This document shows, piece by piece, positions 48,759-58,471 of a stretch of DNA of 64,000 bases (position 1 is its first letter; each line of letters opens with the position of its first letter). The DNA is from Gamsiella multidivaricata (lineage: Eukaryota > Mortierellomycota > Mortierellomycetes > Mortierellales > Mortierellaceae): positions 248,001 through 312,000 of the forward strand of contig NW_026251737.1 in NCBI RefSeq assembly GCF_025024155.1, in the 5' to 3' direction. The notes below the pieces were generated by a model. That model was not told the origin of the DNA and did no database searches. It saw only the letters and a program-made list of their open reading frames with translations. Both the position numbers and the translations under genes were made by a program.

Positions 48759-49130
48759 GGAAACCAGGGGGTGGGCGGGAAGAGAGCAAATGCATGATAG
48801 AAGTGGGTCAATATCCACAGCCAATATCACTGCCACTGATAAATCGGTACAAAAATAGTATACACAGCCATTTTCCCTCAAGAATGAACATGACAAAAGA
48901 AACTTACAGGCTCCACCAGGACCGGCCGTGGCGATAGTGCTTCCGGAAGTCAGGAAGAGACCAGTACCGATCGTTCCAGAGACAGCAATCATGATCATGT
49001 GGCGAAGACGGAGATCGCGCTTCAGACCCTGCTGGTCTGGTGCGAGCATATCATGGTCCTCGATAGTCTGCATCTGGTCGACCTCATACTTTTCGTGTGT
49101 GGCCATGCCGTCTTCTTCGTGCTTTGACAT
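47151..49130 (-). CDS. amino acid permease (APC superfamily, YAT type)
   Basis: Proton-coupled plasma-membrane amino acid importer with about 12 helices; 557 residues. Exons 49130..48908, 48717..48390 and 48273..47151; junctions read GPGGA|LVAYATVG and GELEYW|FSILKV in frame. Motifs of the yeast amino acid transporter family are LKRDLRLRHMIMIAVSGTIGTGLFLTSG (helix 1 substrate loop), GEIATLLPVPGAF, EFWF-like ELEYWFSILKV, and the helix 6 to 8 region GTEMTGVTAAESRNPHKHVPKAV. Terminal part SDLPYVSWGYPYG is also typical. The N-terminal tail has several Lys and acidic residues before the first helix, as in permeases regulated by ubiquitylation. The precise substrate cannot be told; Gap1/Dip5/basic-type relatives are all possible. 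Confidence 0.92.
48727..48754. repeat. T28 homopolymer inside permease intron 1
   Basis: Twenty-eight consecutive T on the plus strand, read as A28 in the permease pre-mRNA, about 10-37 bases upstream of the deduced acceptor at 48719-48718. Confidence 0.9.
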
Positions 49131-51633
49131 GTTTTGCGACTTCTGTTTTTTTTTTTTCTTTTAGTTGTGGCTGCGTGAGGTGCTGGAGGAGAGGCCAGAG
49201 GAAAAAAGAAGGAAGAGAAGGTGGTAAACTGTGGATGCTCAAGCGACGTTCAACAAGACGAAAAGTGTGTGAGAGAGAGTGTGTGTGTGAGAGAAAGAGT
49301 GAGAAGAGGAAGGGGCGGCGAAGGCAAAGGAGGAGGAGGAGATAGGTGTGAGTGGATTTGGTGGGTGGCACAAAGTCGAGAGAAAAAAAAAAAGGGAAGG
49401 GTCGGCTGGATGGTGCGTGTATATATAAGGATGTGAGGAGAGGTGGGAAACGGGGCTAGAACAATACTAGTTGTAGTTGTACTAGTGCAGCTACTATAGT
49501 AGACTATCAAGTAGACTATCTACCCCATCCTTGGCGCGTCCATTGGTCTTTTCCTGCACAATTTGCAAAGTGAGCCTTCAACGACAAAAAGGGTCAGTTC
49601 ACAGGGCAGTGGACGTTGCTCCGGGAAGGCGATTGGTCAACCTTCTGCTCTACTACCTTCCTTTTTTACGTATCGGATAGAAATGATACATCTGAGCAGA
49701 CCATGCGGACAACTCTTGCCTCGAATGGGCAGGCCTGTCGGCCCCTCCTTCCCTATCGGTCCTTCCTAGAGAAGCAAGTAACATACATGTCTTTGCCTCG
49801 ACCATATCCTTCATTTCCATGCATCGGATTTAATCCGGTCCTCGCGCCGCTCATCGCTCCTCTGTTCTGCCCCAGGCCACTCTTAATCCTTGAAGTGCTT
49901 GACGATCTATGGCCGTCGCCTGGCTGATAGATCGTCTCCGTTGCAAAGGCTGTCCTCTTTGCATTAAAAACCCATCAAACACAGGTTTTGGGGAAGGATG
50001 ATGGACCGAAGAATGCCCTCTCACCATTTCGCCTTTATGCCTGTCCATGGACGCCATCCAAACACGGCGAATATATGGAAGCATATAGTGAACACAAACA
50101 TAAACACACACAAAAAAAAACAGACAGCCTGTGCTCCGGAGGAAACGCTTTCGACATCCTCAAAAGGGCAATCATTGTCCAACTACCCAACTATCAGACT
50201 GTTATAGAAGGCTCATTTAATACTCAGTGGACTGCACATACGCACATACGCACATACACTGAAGTACATGCATACTTACGCTCGCCTAGTTCCTTGTGAT
50301 AAAGAAAGCCCGTTGCTCTTAGATACGCACTGCAAGGAGATGCGAATACCATGCAAGGAACGTAGACCCGAGACGCGAACAAGCATCATATCGCGTGTGT
50401 CGTTTGATTACTCTATACGACAAAACGGCCAATTCGGAAGAAACACCTTGTTTTTGTTGTCGTCGCTTTTTTGCACCGGCATCGATCGAAATGATTTCAC
50501 GGTATAACATTGGTAGACTATTTTCAGGCCAAACAACGAAATATAACGAGTCTAAAAAAAAAAAAAAAGGAAAAAGAGAGGAATGAGAAGCGTGCTTCGC
50601 CCTGATCCAACATTTCGATCCTCAGGATAGGTCTGTCGAGTTTGTCTAGCTGGCACTCGTATCCTGTAAGATACATCACGACGCTCGAACTAGACTCAAT
50701 CCACTCACGATGGCCGGCCAGATTAAAGCACTCGATCTACAATAGAGTTCCAGGGCTGATCGAGGCCTTTTGGGGCCTTCAGTATATTGCCGGAAAATCC
50801 ATCCAGTCATAGCCAAGGAAATAAAGATAGTTCCAGGAACGACCTTCGAGATTGGAAAAAAAAAAAGAAAGAAAAGGTACGTGAGCTGGTACCCCGGCAG
50901 TTGTACCGCTCCCTTTCCTCTGCTGCTTTAGAGTTCTCCAATGTTGCACAAACCCCATACACATGCACAAAAGTGGACAAATGTAGCCTTCGGAAGAGAG
51001 AGAAAAAAACCCTCCATGGCCGGAAAATGATTTCGTTTGTTTGCGCGTGATATAGACTCTGAAATCCGGCCAATCAGCGACATGCACCCAGGTCCAAACG
51101 ACCTTCCTCCCCCAACTGTCCAACCATAGCCGCCGCTTAGGGCCTAAGATAAGGCCATGCCGCCTACATAGGCTGAACGGCTAAAAAACTAAGCCCACGG
51201 GCACAAGTTACTAAGCAGAACCATCAACCATCGATCACTTTGTTCTTGTGCGCGCACTCCCGTGGTGGACTACTTCTGAGCGATGGGATCGAATACACCA
51301 CGTACAAAGACATCCTGACATCCTTCATCCATCGAGAACGCAAGGCAAGGCCGTTACGGGCCACGTACGTAACAGTGACCTCCTCATATTTCACACTTCA
51401 TGCCTCATGCTTCACGTGTTAAGCGTGGGAAAGTGCCCTGTTTCCCAATGCAGTCAAGAAAAACAAGGAGTCCGGCATCCAAGTATAACAGTGACCACAG
51501 TGTACCCATGATGGTCTTACTCAGCTGACCATAATCAAGACTTATCAGATGACAATCCACTCGGGGGAAAATCCACGGCGGTTATCCAGGTCACTCGTTT
51601 TTTATTCATTTTCTAAGTCGCTGTAATTCGTCG
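49131..51633. other. intergenic, permease promoter and kinase 3' side
   Basis: A TATATATAA-like element on the minus strand near 49418-49428 lies about 290 bases upstream of the permease ATG and could be its TATA box; the segment between is A/G-rich on the plus strand, pyrimidine-rich in the sense of the gene. From 49500 to 51600 I see no supportable gene, only short overlapping frames and a small CGCACATA tandem (about 50235-50257). Confidence 0.45.
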
Positions 51634-54181
51634 TCATCGTCCGTCATCCTCATCCTGGTAGACCACTTGCCGGTAGTCCTTTTCCTGGTAACCTTGATCT
51701 TCGTCACTCTCATCATACTCTTCTTCGCTTCCGGACCTTTGTCTCTTCACGCCCTGCTTATGCTCCCCATCATCCTCGTCCTCGTCCGTCTCGGGCGGCA
51801 ACACCATCACCTCCTTTCCGAATCGAAGCACGTTCTTTTCGTCCGGTAACTCACCATATCCCTCAAACCAAAAGGGATCGTAAACCTGTGGTTTCTCGTC
51901 CGAGTCCGAGTCGTCATCCTCCTCCTCCGACTCCTCCTCCTTCTCCGACTCCTCCTCCTTCATCCGCTTCTGCTCCGCTAGAATGCGATCCTGCGGGATT
52001 CTACATTGCTCCAGATAGGCGTGGGCCTCCTCGCCCTGATCCCCACCGTGCTTTGCCCTCTTGAGGGATCGATTAGACCCCATCCGCTTCGTCCTCTGCA
52101 AGAACTGTTCCCTGAACTCTAACGCTTCGCGGGCTGACGGGCGTGCTGTGCTGGAGTAGGCGACCAAGTGCTCGATTAATTCGAATGCTTCTGGAGAGAT
52201 GACTGGGGACGGCGACGCAGTAGTGTCCTGATAGTCGGATGTGCCTGTACTTGACACTTTTGAAAGAAGAATGCTCGATAAAGGATTGATTTCCAACGCT
52301 TGAAAGGACAATTTTCCATAATCCGGCATACGGGGGTATTCCTATGTGGCGCATGTAAATCCATAAAAAAAACAATAAATTAGATGTCTACGTGTCTCCC
52401 AAGACATTCAACCTCATTTCTGTACTACAAGCAAGCATGCATACGGGCATGCATCACTTACGGGCCAATTTTCCTCAGTGGGCGTGCCTAGTACCTTTAC
52501 AATGGCACAGACTTGACCGATATCGGAATCCGCCTCAAAGAGATGTCTTCCCAGGTACATTTCCGCGAACAAAACGCCAGCGGACCAAATATCAATCGCA
52601 CTCGTATATATTTGGGACGAAAACAGGAGCTCGGGGGCTCGGTACGCTCTATAGATGTTAAAAAAGGTTGTGTCAGTAGGACACCAGGTTGTGCGCACCG
52701 CGTTTTAATGAAAAAGCAGTACTCTCTCCGCATACCTTGTCCCGACCTCAAAGGTCAGTTCTTGCCTGTAAGGCTGACCATAATAACCATCCCCGCCGTT
52801 CCTGGTGCTTGCAGGCTGGGTTCTCTCTGGAACGGCAGCGTCGTCTGTCGTCGCAGGTCGATGAAACGTCGCACACCCAAAGTCCGAGATCATACAATGA
52901 ACGATGCCCTCTCCATCCTCCGTGTCGCGATCAGTACCCACCATGATGTTCGTAGCCGAAACATCCCTGTGTATCAATCCAGCCTCGTCATGGATCCATG
53001 CCAGTCCCTCGAGAATCTGTCGCATACATGTCTCCACCAACAAGGGTCTGGTCTTTGTCCATCCGATCTGTATCAGATCCCATAACGAGATCGGGATATA
53101 AGGTAGGATGATGCCTCCCATTCTAGGTTGATGCGCAAAGACGCTGTATAATTCCTGAGGTGTCATGGAAGATGCATCCTTCCCCGTGTAGTCGTATTGC
53201 TCCTCGTCGTCCGAGTAAGTTTCGTCCGAGTCATTGTCGCTGTCGAATCCTGTATTGGAAGATGACGGGAACAATTCTCGGGGGGTTATTGAATGTGCTG
53301 GCGCAAGCGGCGAGGTTTCAGAAGGCCTATGGTCCTGGAACAAACTCCTGGCTAATCCCTGCGATGCTCCTAGTAATGGACCACCAAAATCCCCAGTTGT
53401 GGTGGTGATGTCCTTGTTCTCTTGCACCTTGTCTTGATTCAGTTGCAGTGGTTGCGATGACTGCTCATTGTACTGCTTCTTTGAACGCTTGAGTGGGTTG
53501 GCCAAGGGGGTACTAGTGAACCCAAGAAATGGTATTACCTACATTCAAAAATACAACATGAAAGTGTCAGCACCATTGCTTTTTTTTTAATTGCAGCTCC
53601 TGAATGCGATAGCATGTGGGGTGAAGTATTACATTAGGGTGTCCTTGTGCTGCCCTCAGTGCACGAATCTCCCGTCTGGCCTTGATGCCAAACTTGATCC
53701 CTGCTGGAGCCTTCATTTCGCCAATAATAGGCCATCCATGATGTGTTGCCCCATCCGGTGTATTCCTTCTATAGCTCTCGCCCTTGTCCTCAAATTCAAT
53801 CGAACTGTCCGATTCATCCTCGCTGCTATCCCAAGTGTCAGATCTCAAGGCTTCATCGCCTCGCCTCCGGACGATCCCATAATCGCTCAGGAATTTGATG
53901 GCTATGAGCTCTGGAAGTCGTCGGGATATGTCTTCGCATTCGCTCGCATTGGTGGTGGTGGTGGTGGTGGCCGACTCCACACCATCCGCTTTCCTGTTGC
54001 CATTGACGTTGATATTCGCTGTGCCTTGAAGGATACTGTCAGTGGCTGGTGCGGTGTCCTGGGACGAAGTGGATGCAGTAGACAGGATGCCAGGGCTGAT
54101 CTGAAGAATGCACGCCTGAGTGATCCTGTCGCCGGTATAGGGGTTCTCATGGAGAGTCTCGAGTGTTCTCAGGACATGCAT
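51634..54181 (-). CDS. CDK-like (CMGC) Ser/Thr protein kinase with N-lobe insertions
   Basis: Predicted protein kinase of 748 residues. Exons 54181..53633, 53538..52736, 52648..52462 and 52341..51634; junctions HPN|VIPFLG, GT(R)|AYRAPE and ENWP|EYPRMP keep frame. The N-lobe has AIK (K96) and the helix C Glu (REIRAL, E171), separated by about 70 disordered residues. About 120 more lie after HPNVIPFLGF. The catalytic loop is HRDVSATN (373-380) with D375 present but Ser377 where most Ser/Thr kinases have Lys. SDFG (D402) and a CDK-like activation and substrate segment (YRAPELLFSS, IDIWSAGVLFAEM, GTPTEENWP) follow. The last 150 residues are highly acidic. The pattern recalls CDK20/Csk1-type CDK-activating kinases, but that subfamily call is tentative. 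Confidence 0.84.
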
Positions 54182-54320
54182 GGTAATGCCGGGAATGGGA
54201 GGTGTGAATGATGGATGGATGGATGGATGGCAACGAGGGTGTGCTTTTCGATCCCCGCACTGACCCCACACACACAACACAGTCCATGCTGGATGTGTGT
54301 ACCTTTTTCGCGAATCAGCC

Positions 54321-54353
54321 ACGCGTTTCATTATTCGCGTGTCGCGCACGCGT
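54321..54353. promoter_or_regulatory. pair of MluI cell-cycle boxes upstream of kinase
   Basis: Two palindromic ACGCGT sites (54321-54326 and 54348-54353), 27 bases apart and 140-172 bases upstream of the kinase ATG. In yeasts this is the MBF binding site of G1/S genes; use in this fungus is inferred. Confidence 0.4.
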
Positions 54354-54608
54354 CAGGTTTCAAGCGCGCGTCTGCCTGTCTGTCTGTCTGCCTACTTGTC
54401 TTTCCTTCAAGTTTGCTTGCCACCCGCCCACCAGTTCCAAGTACACACAGTTCACAAACTTGAAAGTTGGAGATAAAAGACTCGCTCTCCTTGCTTTATT
54501 GCCCGAAAAGACTTATTCCCAGTGTCTATTGTATGGGGCGCGCGCTGTTCGATCATCAATCATAGTTGTAATTTTGAAAAAAAAAAAAAAAACCCCCCCC
54601 CCACAAAA

Positions 54609-54700
54609 AAATGCGTTCAAAGTTGAGACGACCCGCCGTAGAAAGACATACGGATCCCGCGTCCTGGCGGGTAAAAGCGGGTTCAACTTTGAACGCATTT
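54609..54700. repeat. 92-base inverted repeat (18-bp perfect arms)
   Basis: The arm AAATGCGTTCAAAGTTGA (54609-54626) is repeated as an exact reverse complement at 54683-54700. Inside, ACCCGCC (54631-54637) pairs with GGCGGGT (54666-54672), leaving a central loop of about 28 bases. It could form a hairpin or cruciform or be a tiny non-autonomous element; no target-site duplication is evident. Confidence 0.85.
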
Positions 54701-56230
54701 CGAGACATCCTGTTGGTTCCTCCCCTCATACCATGATCCAGTTACCGTCATTGTTGTGTCCGCTTCGAAGGAAGGCCTCAAGACTTGTGTTTCCCCCCCC
54801 CCCTCCCCTTCTTCCCCCCTATCCTCCATACATACCCCGCAGTGAAAGCAGTTGGGAAGAATATATTTTTTCTGTTTTGTGGATTCTTCCCATCACTTGG
54901 AAGATCACCCCACTGTATGTGTGTATGTATATGTATGTAGCGTGTGTAGTGTATATGTGTGTGTGGATGTGTGTGGATGGGAAACAAAAAGGATACGCGG
55001 CGCACGTAATGTCGGAGGATTCGGTCGATGTTCTCTCCCAGGTCGGGAGCAGGGAGAAGTATGAACGAGCATGGTGACACCAAAAAGCAAGGGACGGAAA
55101 GAAGCATCCTTTTCATTTCCCGTGAATAAGAGGGGGAGGGGAGGGGAAGGGACACGAAGGGCGATATAGAGTCCATACATAGCTCGCGACTTACGTTTCA
55201 GAAGCATAGGAAAGGCACTCCCCCGGTGGAGCCATGCATGGACCACATCCAATAGACTACTAGCTCAGTCGTCAAATTGGTAGCAGCTCCTTGGGTCTTA
55301 CTGTGCCAACCTGCACCTCCCTATTTCGTTATCCGATGTGCCCTTATCAAAGTCGGAGACGCACCATGTGCTGTCTCAACCTATCCGCATGGGGACATAT
55401 GTACTATAGGAGATCTTCCGCAGGTCCTAGAAGAAACATGTAATTTCTTTTTTCGATGTTCTTTCGCGCGGGACAAAAAATAATAATAATTGATGGGCCC
55501 TTCAATTCAGCCAAGGATCTTTTAGCATGCACAGTAACATAAGAACAAGACATAATCTTCACCCTCCTTCGTTCTCTGTATCGCTGAACACGAGGTCGGA
55601 TGGGTCCCGACGATGCGTGCATTGCCAAGAAAAGGAATAGAACAAAGAGAGAGCGAGTGCGGTCAGCCGTGCATGCAGTGTCAGCAGAAGAGCATGGAAA
55701 AAAAAAATAGTTGGTCGACTTGCTGATGCGTGCACATGAGCCTAGACTACCTTCCTAACCCTCTCCTCCCCGCAACCTCTCTGAGAACAAGAAAGTGGGA
55801 GGAGAGAGGCAGGGTAGGGAATAAAGGGCGTGTGGCCTTTCGTAATCCCATTCTTCCCAGATAGATCATTCGCCATGTTGTTGTTGTTGTTTTTGGTTGC
55901 TGCCGCTATCCTTCCCAGCACAAACTCCAATTTGCTACGCCTTTGCTTTTGAGAATTGTCCTGAAATGTTTGTTTTGTGTAGCCTTCCCCCTACTTTTTT
56001 TTTTATATTCGTCATGGCACGACCTGAACCCTTTTCCCGAGAATTTTTTTTTACCCCTCGTGTCACCGATGGGTAGACTAGATGTCGATGCAAACATGAC
56101 CCTTTTCCCCTACCACCTTCCCCCTCCCCCTTGGGCACAGCTTCTATCTCAAACTAACTTAGTTTTTTACACATGTCCACATGGCACCTTTTTTTTTTTT
56201 TTTTTTTTTGTTCTTTGAAGGAGGGTTTTT

Positions 56231-56252
56231 TATTATTATTATTATTATTATT
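56231..56252. repeat. (TTA)7 trinucleotide microsatellite
   Basis: About seven TAT/TTA units near the 3' side of the Ser-rich gene, flanked by a T run at about 56190-56209 and a T25 run at 56572-56596. Confidence 0.9.
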
Positions 56253-56609
56253 CCAGATGCAGGTCTGTCGACAGGATCAGCTGTTGATACAAGGTGTTGA
56301 ACATGGTGACGACAGAAAAAAGAAAAAAGAAACGAAAAGATTACTATATACAGCGAGCGTTTACTATCGCTTACATCGAAAGCAAAATAAAGAGACATAG
56401 ACTATATATTATGTTACAGAATAAAAGTACAGGGTTATACATAGCGAAAGAAAAGCAAAGAAAGGCAAAGCAAAGCAAAGCAACGCAAAACAAAGGCATA
56501 GAGAAAAAGAAAAACTGAAGAGGGGATGGGATGGGAGGAGGGGGAGGGAAGGAGGGAGGGGGCGCATTTGATTTTTTTTTTTTTTTTTTTTTTTTTCAAC
56601 TGCTGCAAT

Positions 56610-57749
56610 TCACAGACGACGAGAGCGACGGCCATCCACTCTCATCCCGCGAGGGTTAACATCAGCGTAGCGCTTGGTATATTGTCCGGCCTTTTGAGAG
56701 CACCACCCGTCCTCGGACTTTGAGCAGTGAGCGATACGCATCAGTGACTGCTTAGCGGTCAAACGGCCACCGGTACCCGACTGCTCATGCTCCTGCTGCT
56801 GGTGCTGCTGCTGCTGCTCTGATGATGATGAAGATGACGAGGCCGTGTAGTCAAAGGTAGCAGTGACAGGGCTGCTATTCGAGGCCTGAGATGAGAGGCT
56901 CGACTCGGAAATGCTGGGCAACAGGCTCACGGACGACGAGCTGGTTAGCTGCTGCTGCTGCGGCTCGTTGCGTGCAGGGTGCTGCAGAACAACGGGCGAG
57001 AAGGTGACGGTGCTTCGCAGAGTGGCGGGGAACGCGTTCATGACATGTCCGAGTTGCGATCGGTTCTTGCGCGAAATCGATGATTTCAACGAGACGGTGG
57101 AGGACGAGGGCGAGGGTGAAACGGAGCATTCCTGGGAGATGGCACGCGTCGTCGAAGGGCCGATGGTCTGGCTTCTGTTCAGCCCAGTACGGTAATTATC
57201 ATCATCCTCAGTGATGCCAAACATCCAGTCGTCATGGTAATGATCCTGCTGTTGCTGATAGGTGTAGAATCGCAGGTTCTGACGGCGGCTGTAATGTCGG
57301 TGATAGCTGTAGTTGTTGCTGTTGCTGTTGCTGTTGCTGGTTGCGTTAAAGCTGGGGTTCTGCTGTTGCGCATAAGAGTCTTGGCTGAACACTTTGGCGC
57401 CCGTTGCTCTTGAAAGGGACGAGCTGGAGCTGCCAGAGTAGGCGGATGAGGGCGAGGAACTGGATGGGGAGGAGCTTAGTGAAGGGGGGGACGAGAAGGA
57501 AGGGGAGGTCGAGATGAGGTTGTGCTGGTAGTGGGGGTTGAAGGAGTGCTTCTCTTCGCAGGGGAATTGGCGGAGTGCGCGTTCGCGCTGCTCATCAGCT
57601 GCAGACAGGTCGCTGAAGATGGAGTAGTAGCGCGGCTGGTCGCACTGTCGCTGCTGCTGCTGATGGTGGTAGTCGTGGTCGTGGTCTTTCTGAGCCGGGC
57701 TGAGGGGGATGTGGATGTGTTGGCTGATGAAGTTGATTAGGGTACCCAT
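56610..57749 (-). CDS. Ser/Gln-rich low-complexity protein, unknown function
   Basis: Single-exon frame of 379 residues from ATG 57749; the frame opens further upstream but only through a His-Thr repeat without ATG. Most of the protein is Ser-, Gln-, Asn- and Tyr-rich and probably disordered, with poly-Ser and poly-Gln runs. Two parts look more constrained: an N-terminal segment with MGTLINFISQHIHIPLSP and a basic, Cys-containing C-terminal segment (LMRIAHCSKSEDGWC, YTKRYADVNPRGMR, GRRSRRL). A TATAAAA motif on the minus strand at about 58011-58018 lies 262 bases before the ATG. I do not recognise the family. Codon-level coherence over 380 codons favours a real gene, but splicing variants are possible. 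Confidence 0.68.
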   Translation of the reverse strand: MGTLINFISQHIHIPLSPAQKDHDHDYHHQQQQRQCDQPRYYSIFSDLSAADEQRERALRQFPCEEKHSFNPHYQHNLISTSPSFSSPPSLSSSPSSSSPSSAYSGSSSSSLSRATGAKVFSQDSYAQQQNPSFNATSNSNSNSNNYSYHRHYSRRQNLRFYTYQQQQDHYHDDWMFGITEDDDNYRTGLNRSQTIGPSTTRAISQECSVSPSPSSSTVSLKSSISRKNRSQLGHVMNAFPATLRSTVTFSPVVLQHPARNEPQQQQLTSSSSVSLLPSISESSLSSQASNSSPVTATFDYTASSSSSSSEQQQQHQQQEHEQSGTGGRLTAKQSLMRIAHCSKSEDGWCSQKAGQYTKRYADVNPRGMRVDGRRSRRL

Positions 57750-58387
57750 GGCTGCGGTGGATGTGTGGGTGTGGGTGTGGGTGTGTGTGTGCAAGAGAGG
57801 AGGGTCTGAAGTGCGAGAGTGTTGTGCGGAGGATGTGTGAGGATGTGGAGATGTGGTAGTATGGGGGGATGATGTGTGAGGATGGAGAGAGAGGAGAAGA
57901 GGACGAGGGACGGAGGAGAGAAATAACGATGATGGGATGGGATGGACGTGCTGAAGAGAAAATATAAAAAATAAAAAAATGGTTTCACGAAGAGTGCGCG
58001 TGCGGCCGGTTTTTATACCTCAGGGCGCATTGAATACTTTAACAGTTCAGATTTGAATTGTCTGAATAGTTTATTCTATTCACTACCATAGTAAACTGAC
58101 ACTCAATCGGATAGACTACTCCGATATACTCCACACCAGACAAAAGACCTCCTCCCCACGCACATCCAACCAGTCAATTCACTCGACCTTATCCTTCAGG
58201 GGGGGGGGGAGTGAAACTGCCCTTCTGGCTCCTACCCTCAGCCATCGGCACCCGGGTAACCATGTTCTCTCGGTTGCGTGGGACCCTATCGACGAAGAGA
58301 ACGACACTCGAGGGTTGACTGCGGGGGGAAGGGGGAGGAGCAGCGAATAATGAACAGGGGGGCGATGTCGATATACATGGACCAACG

Positions 58388-58471
58388 CAACTGCGTCGCT
58401 AGTCGTCTGCGGCAGTGGCAACACTGCGTCGCTAGTCGTCTGCGACAGTGGCACAGTGGCAACATTGCGTC
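58388..58471. repeat. minisatellite, about 2.6 copies of a 31-33 base unit
   Basis: Unit 1 at 58388-58418, unit 2 at 58419-58451 (two extra bases AC and one G/A change), and a partial third unit from 58452 with CACAGTGGCAACATTGCGTC. The core is GCGTCGCTAGTCGTCTGCG. Confidence 0.9.

Larger units (their letters stand above)
54182..56609. other. intergenic, kinase promoter side and Ser-rich gene 3' side
   Basis: Contains two MluI boxes, an ATGG tandem (about 54210-54231), a TCTG run, an inverted repeat at 54609-54700, GT-rich sequence near 54917-54980, and homopolymers. A 289-codon open frame (54208-55077, plus) runs across these repeats and is judged spurious. From 55100 to 56600 I see no gene; T-, A- and TTA-rich tracts fill 56190-56600. 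Confidence 0.5.

Noticed and set aside
54208..55077. 289-codon plus-strand frame
   Set aside because: It runs through ATGG, TCTG, A/C homopolymer, inverted-repeat and GT-rich sequence, so the translation is a chain of simple repeats with no domain. It also covers the likely promoter of the kinase.
55261..55330. tRNA-like A box (TAGCTCAGTCG)
   Set aside because: No B box (GGTTCGANTCC) follows within 90 bases and no cloverleaf can be drawn.
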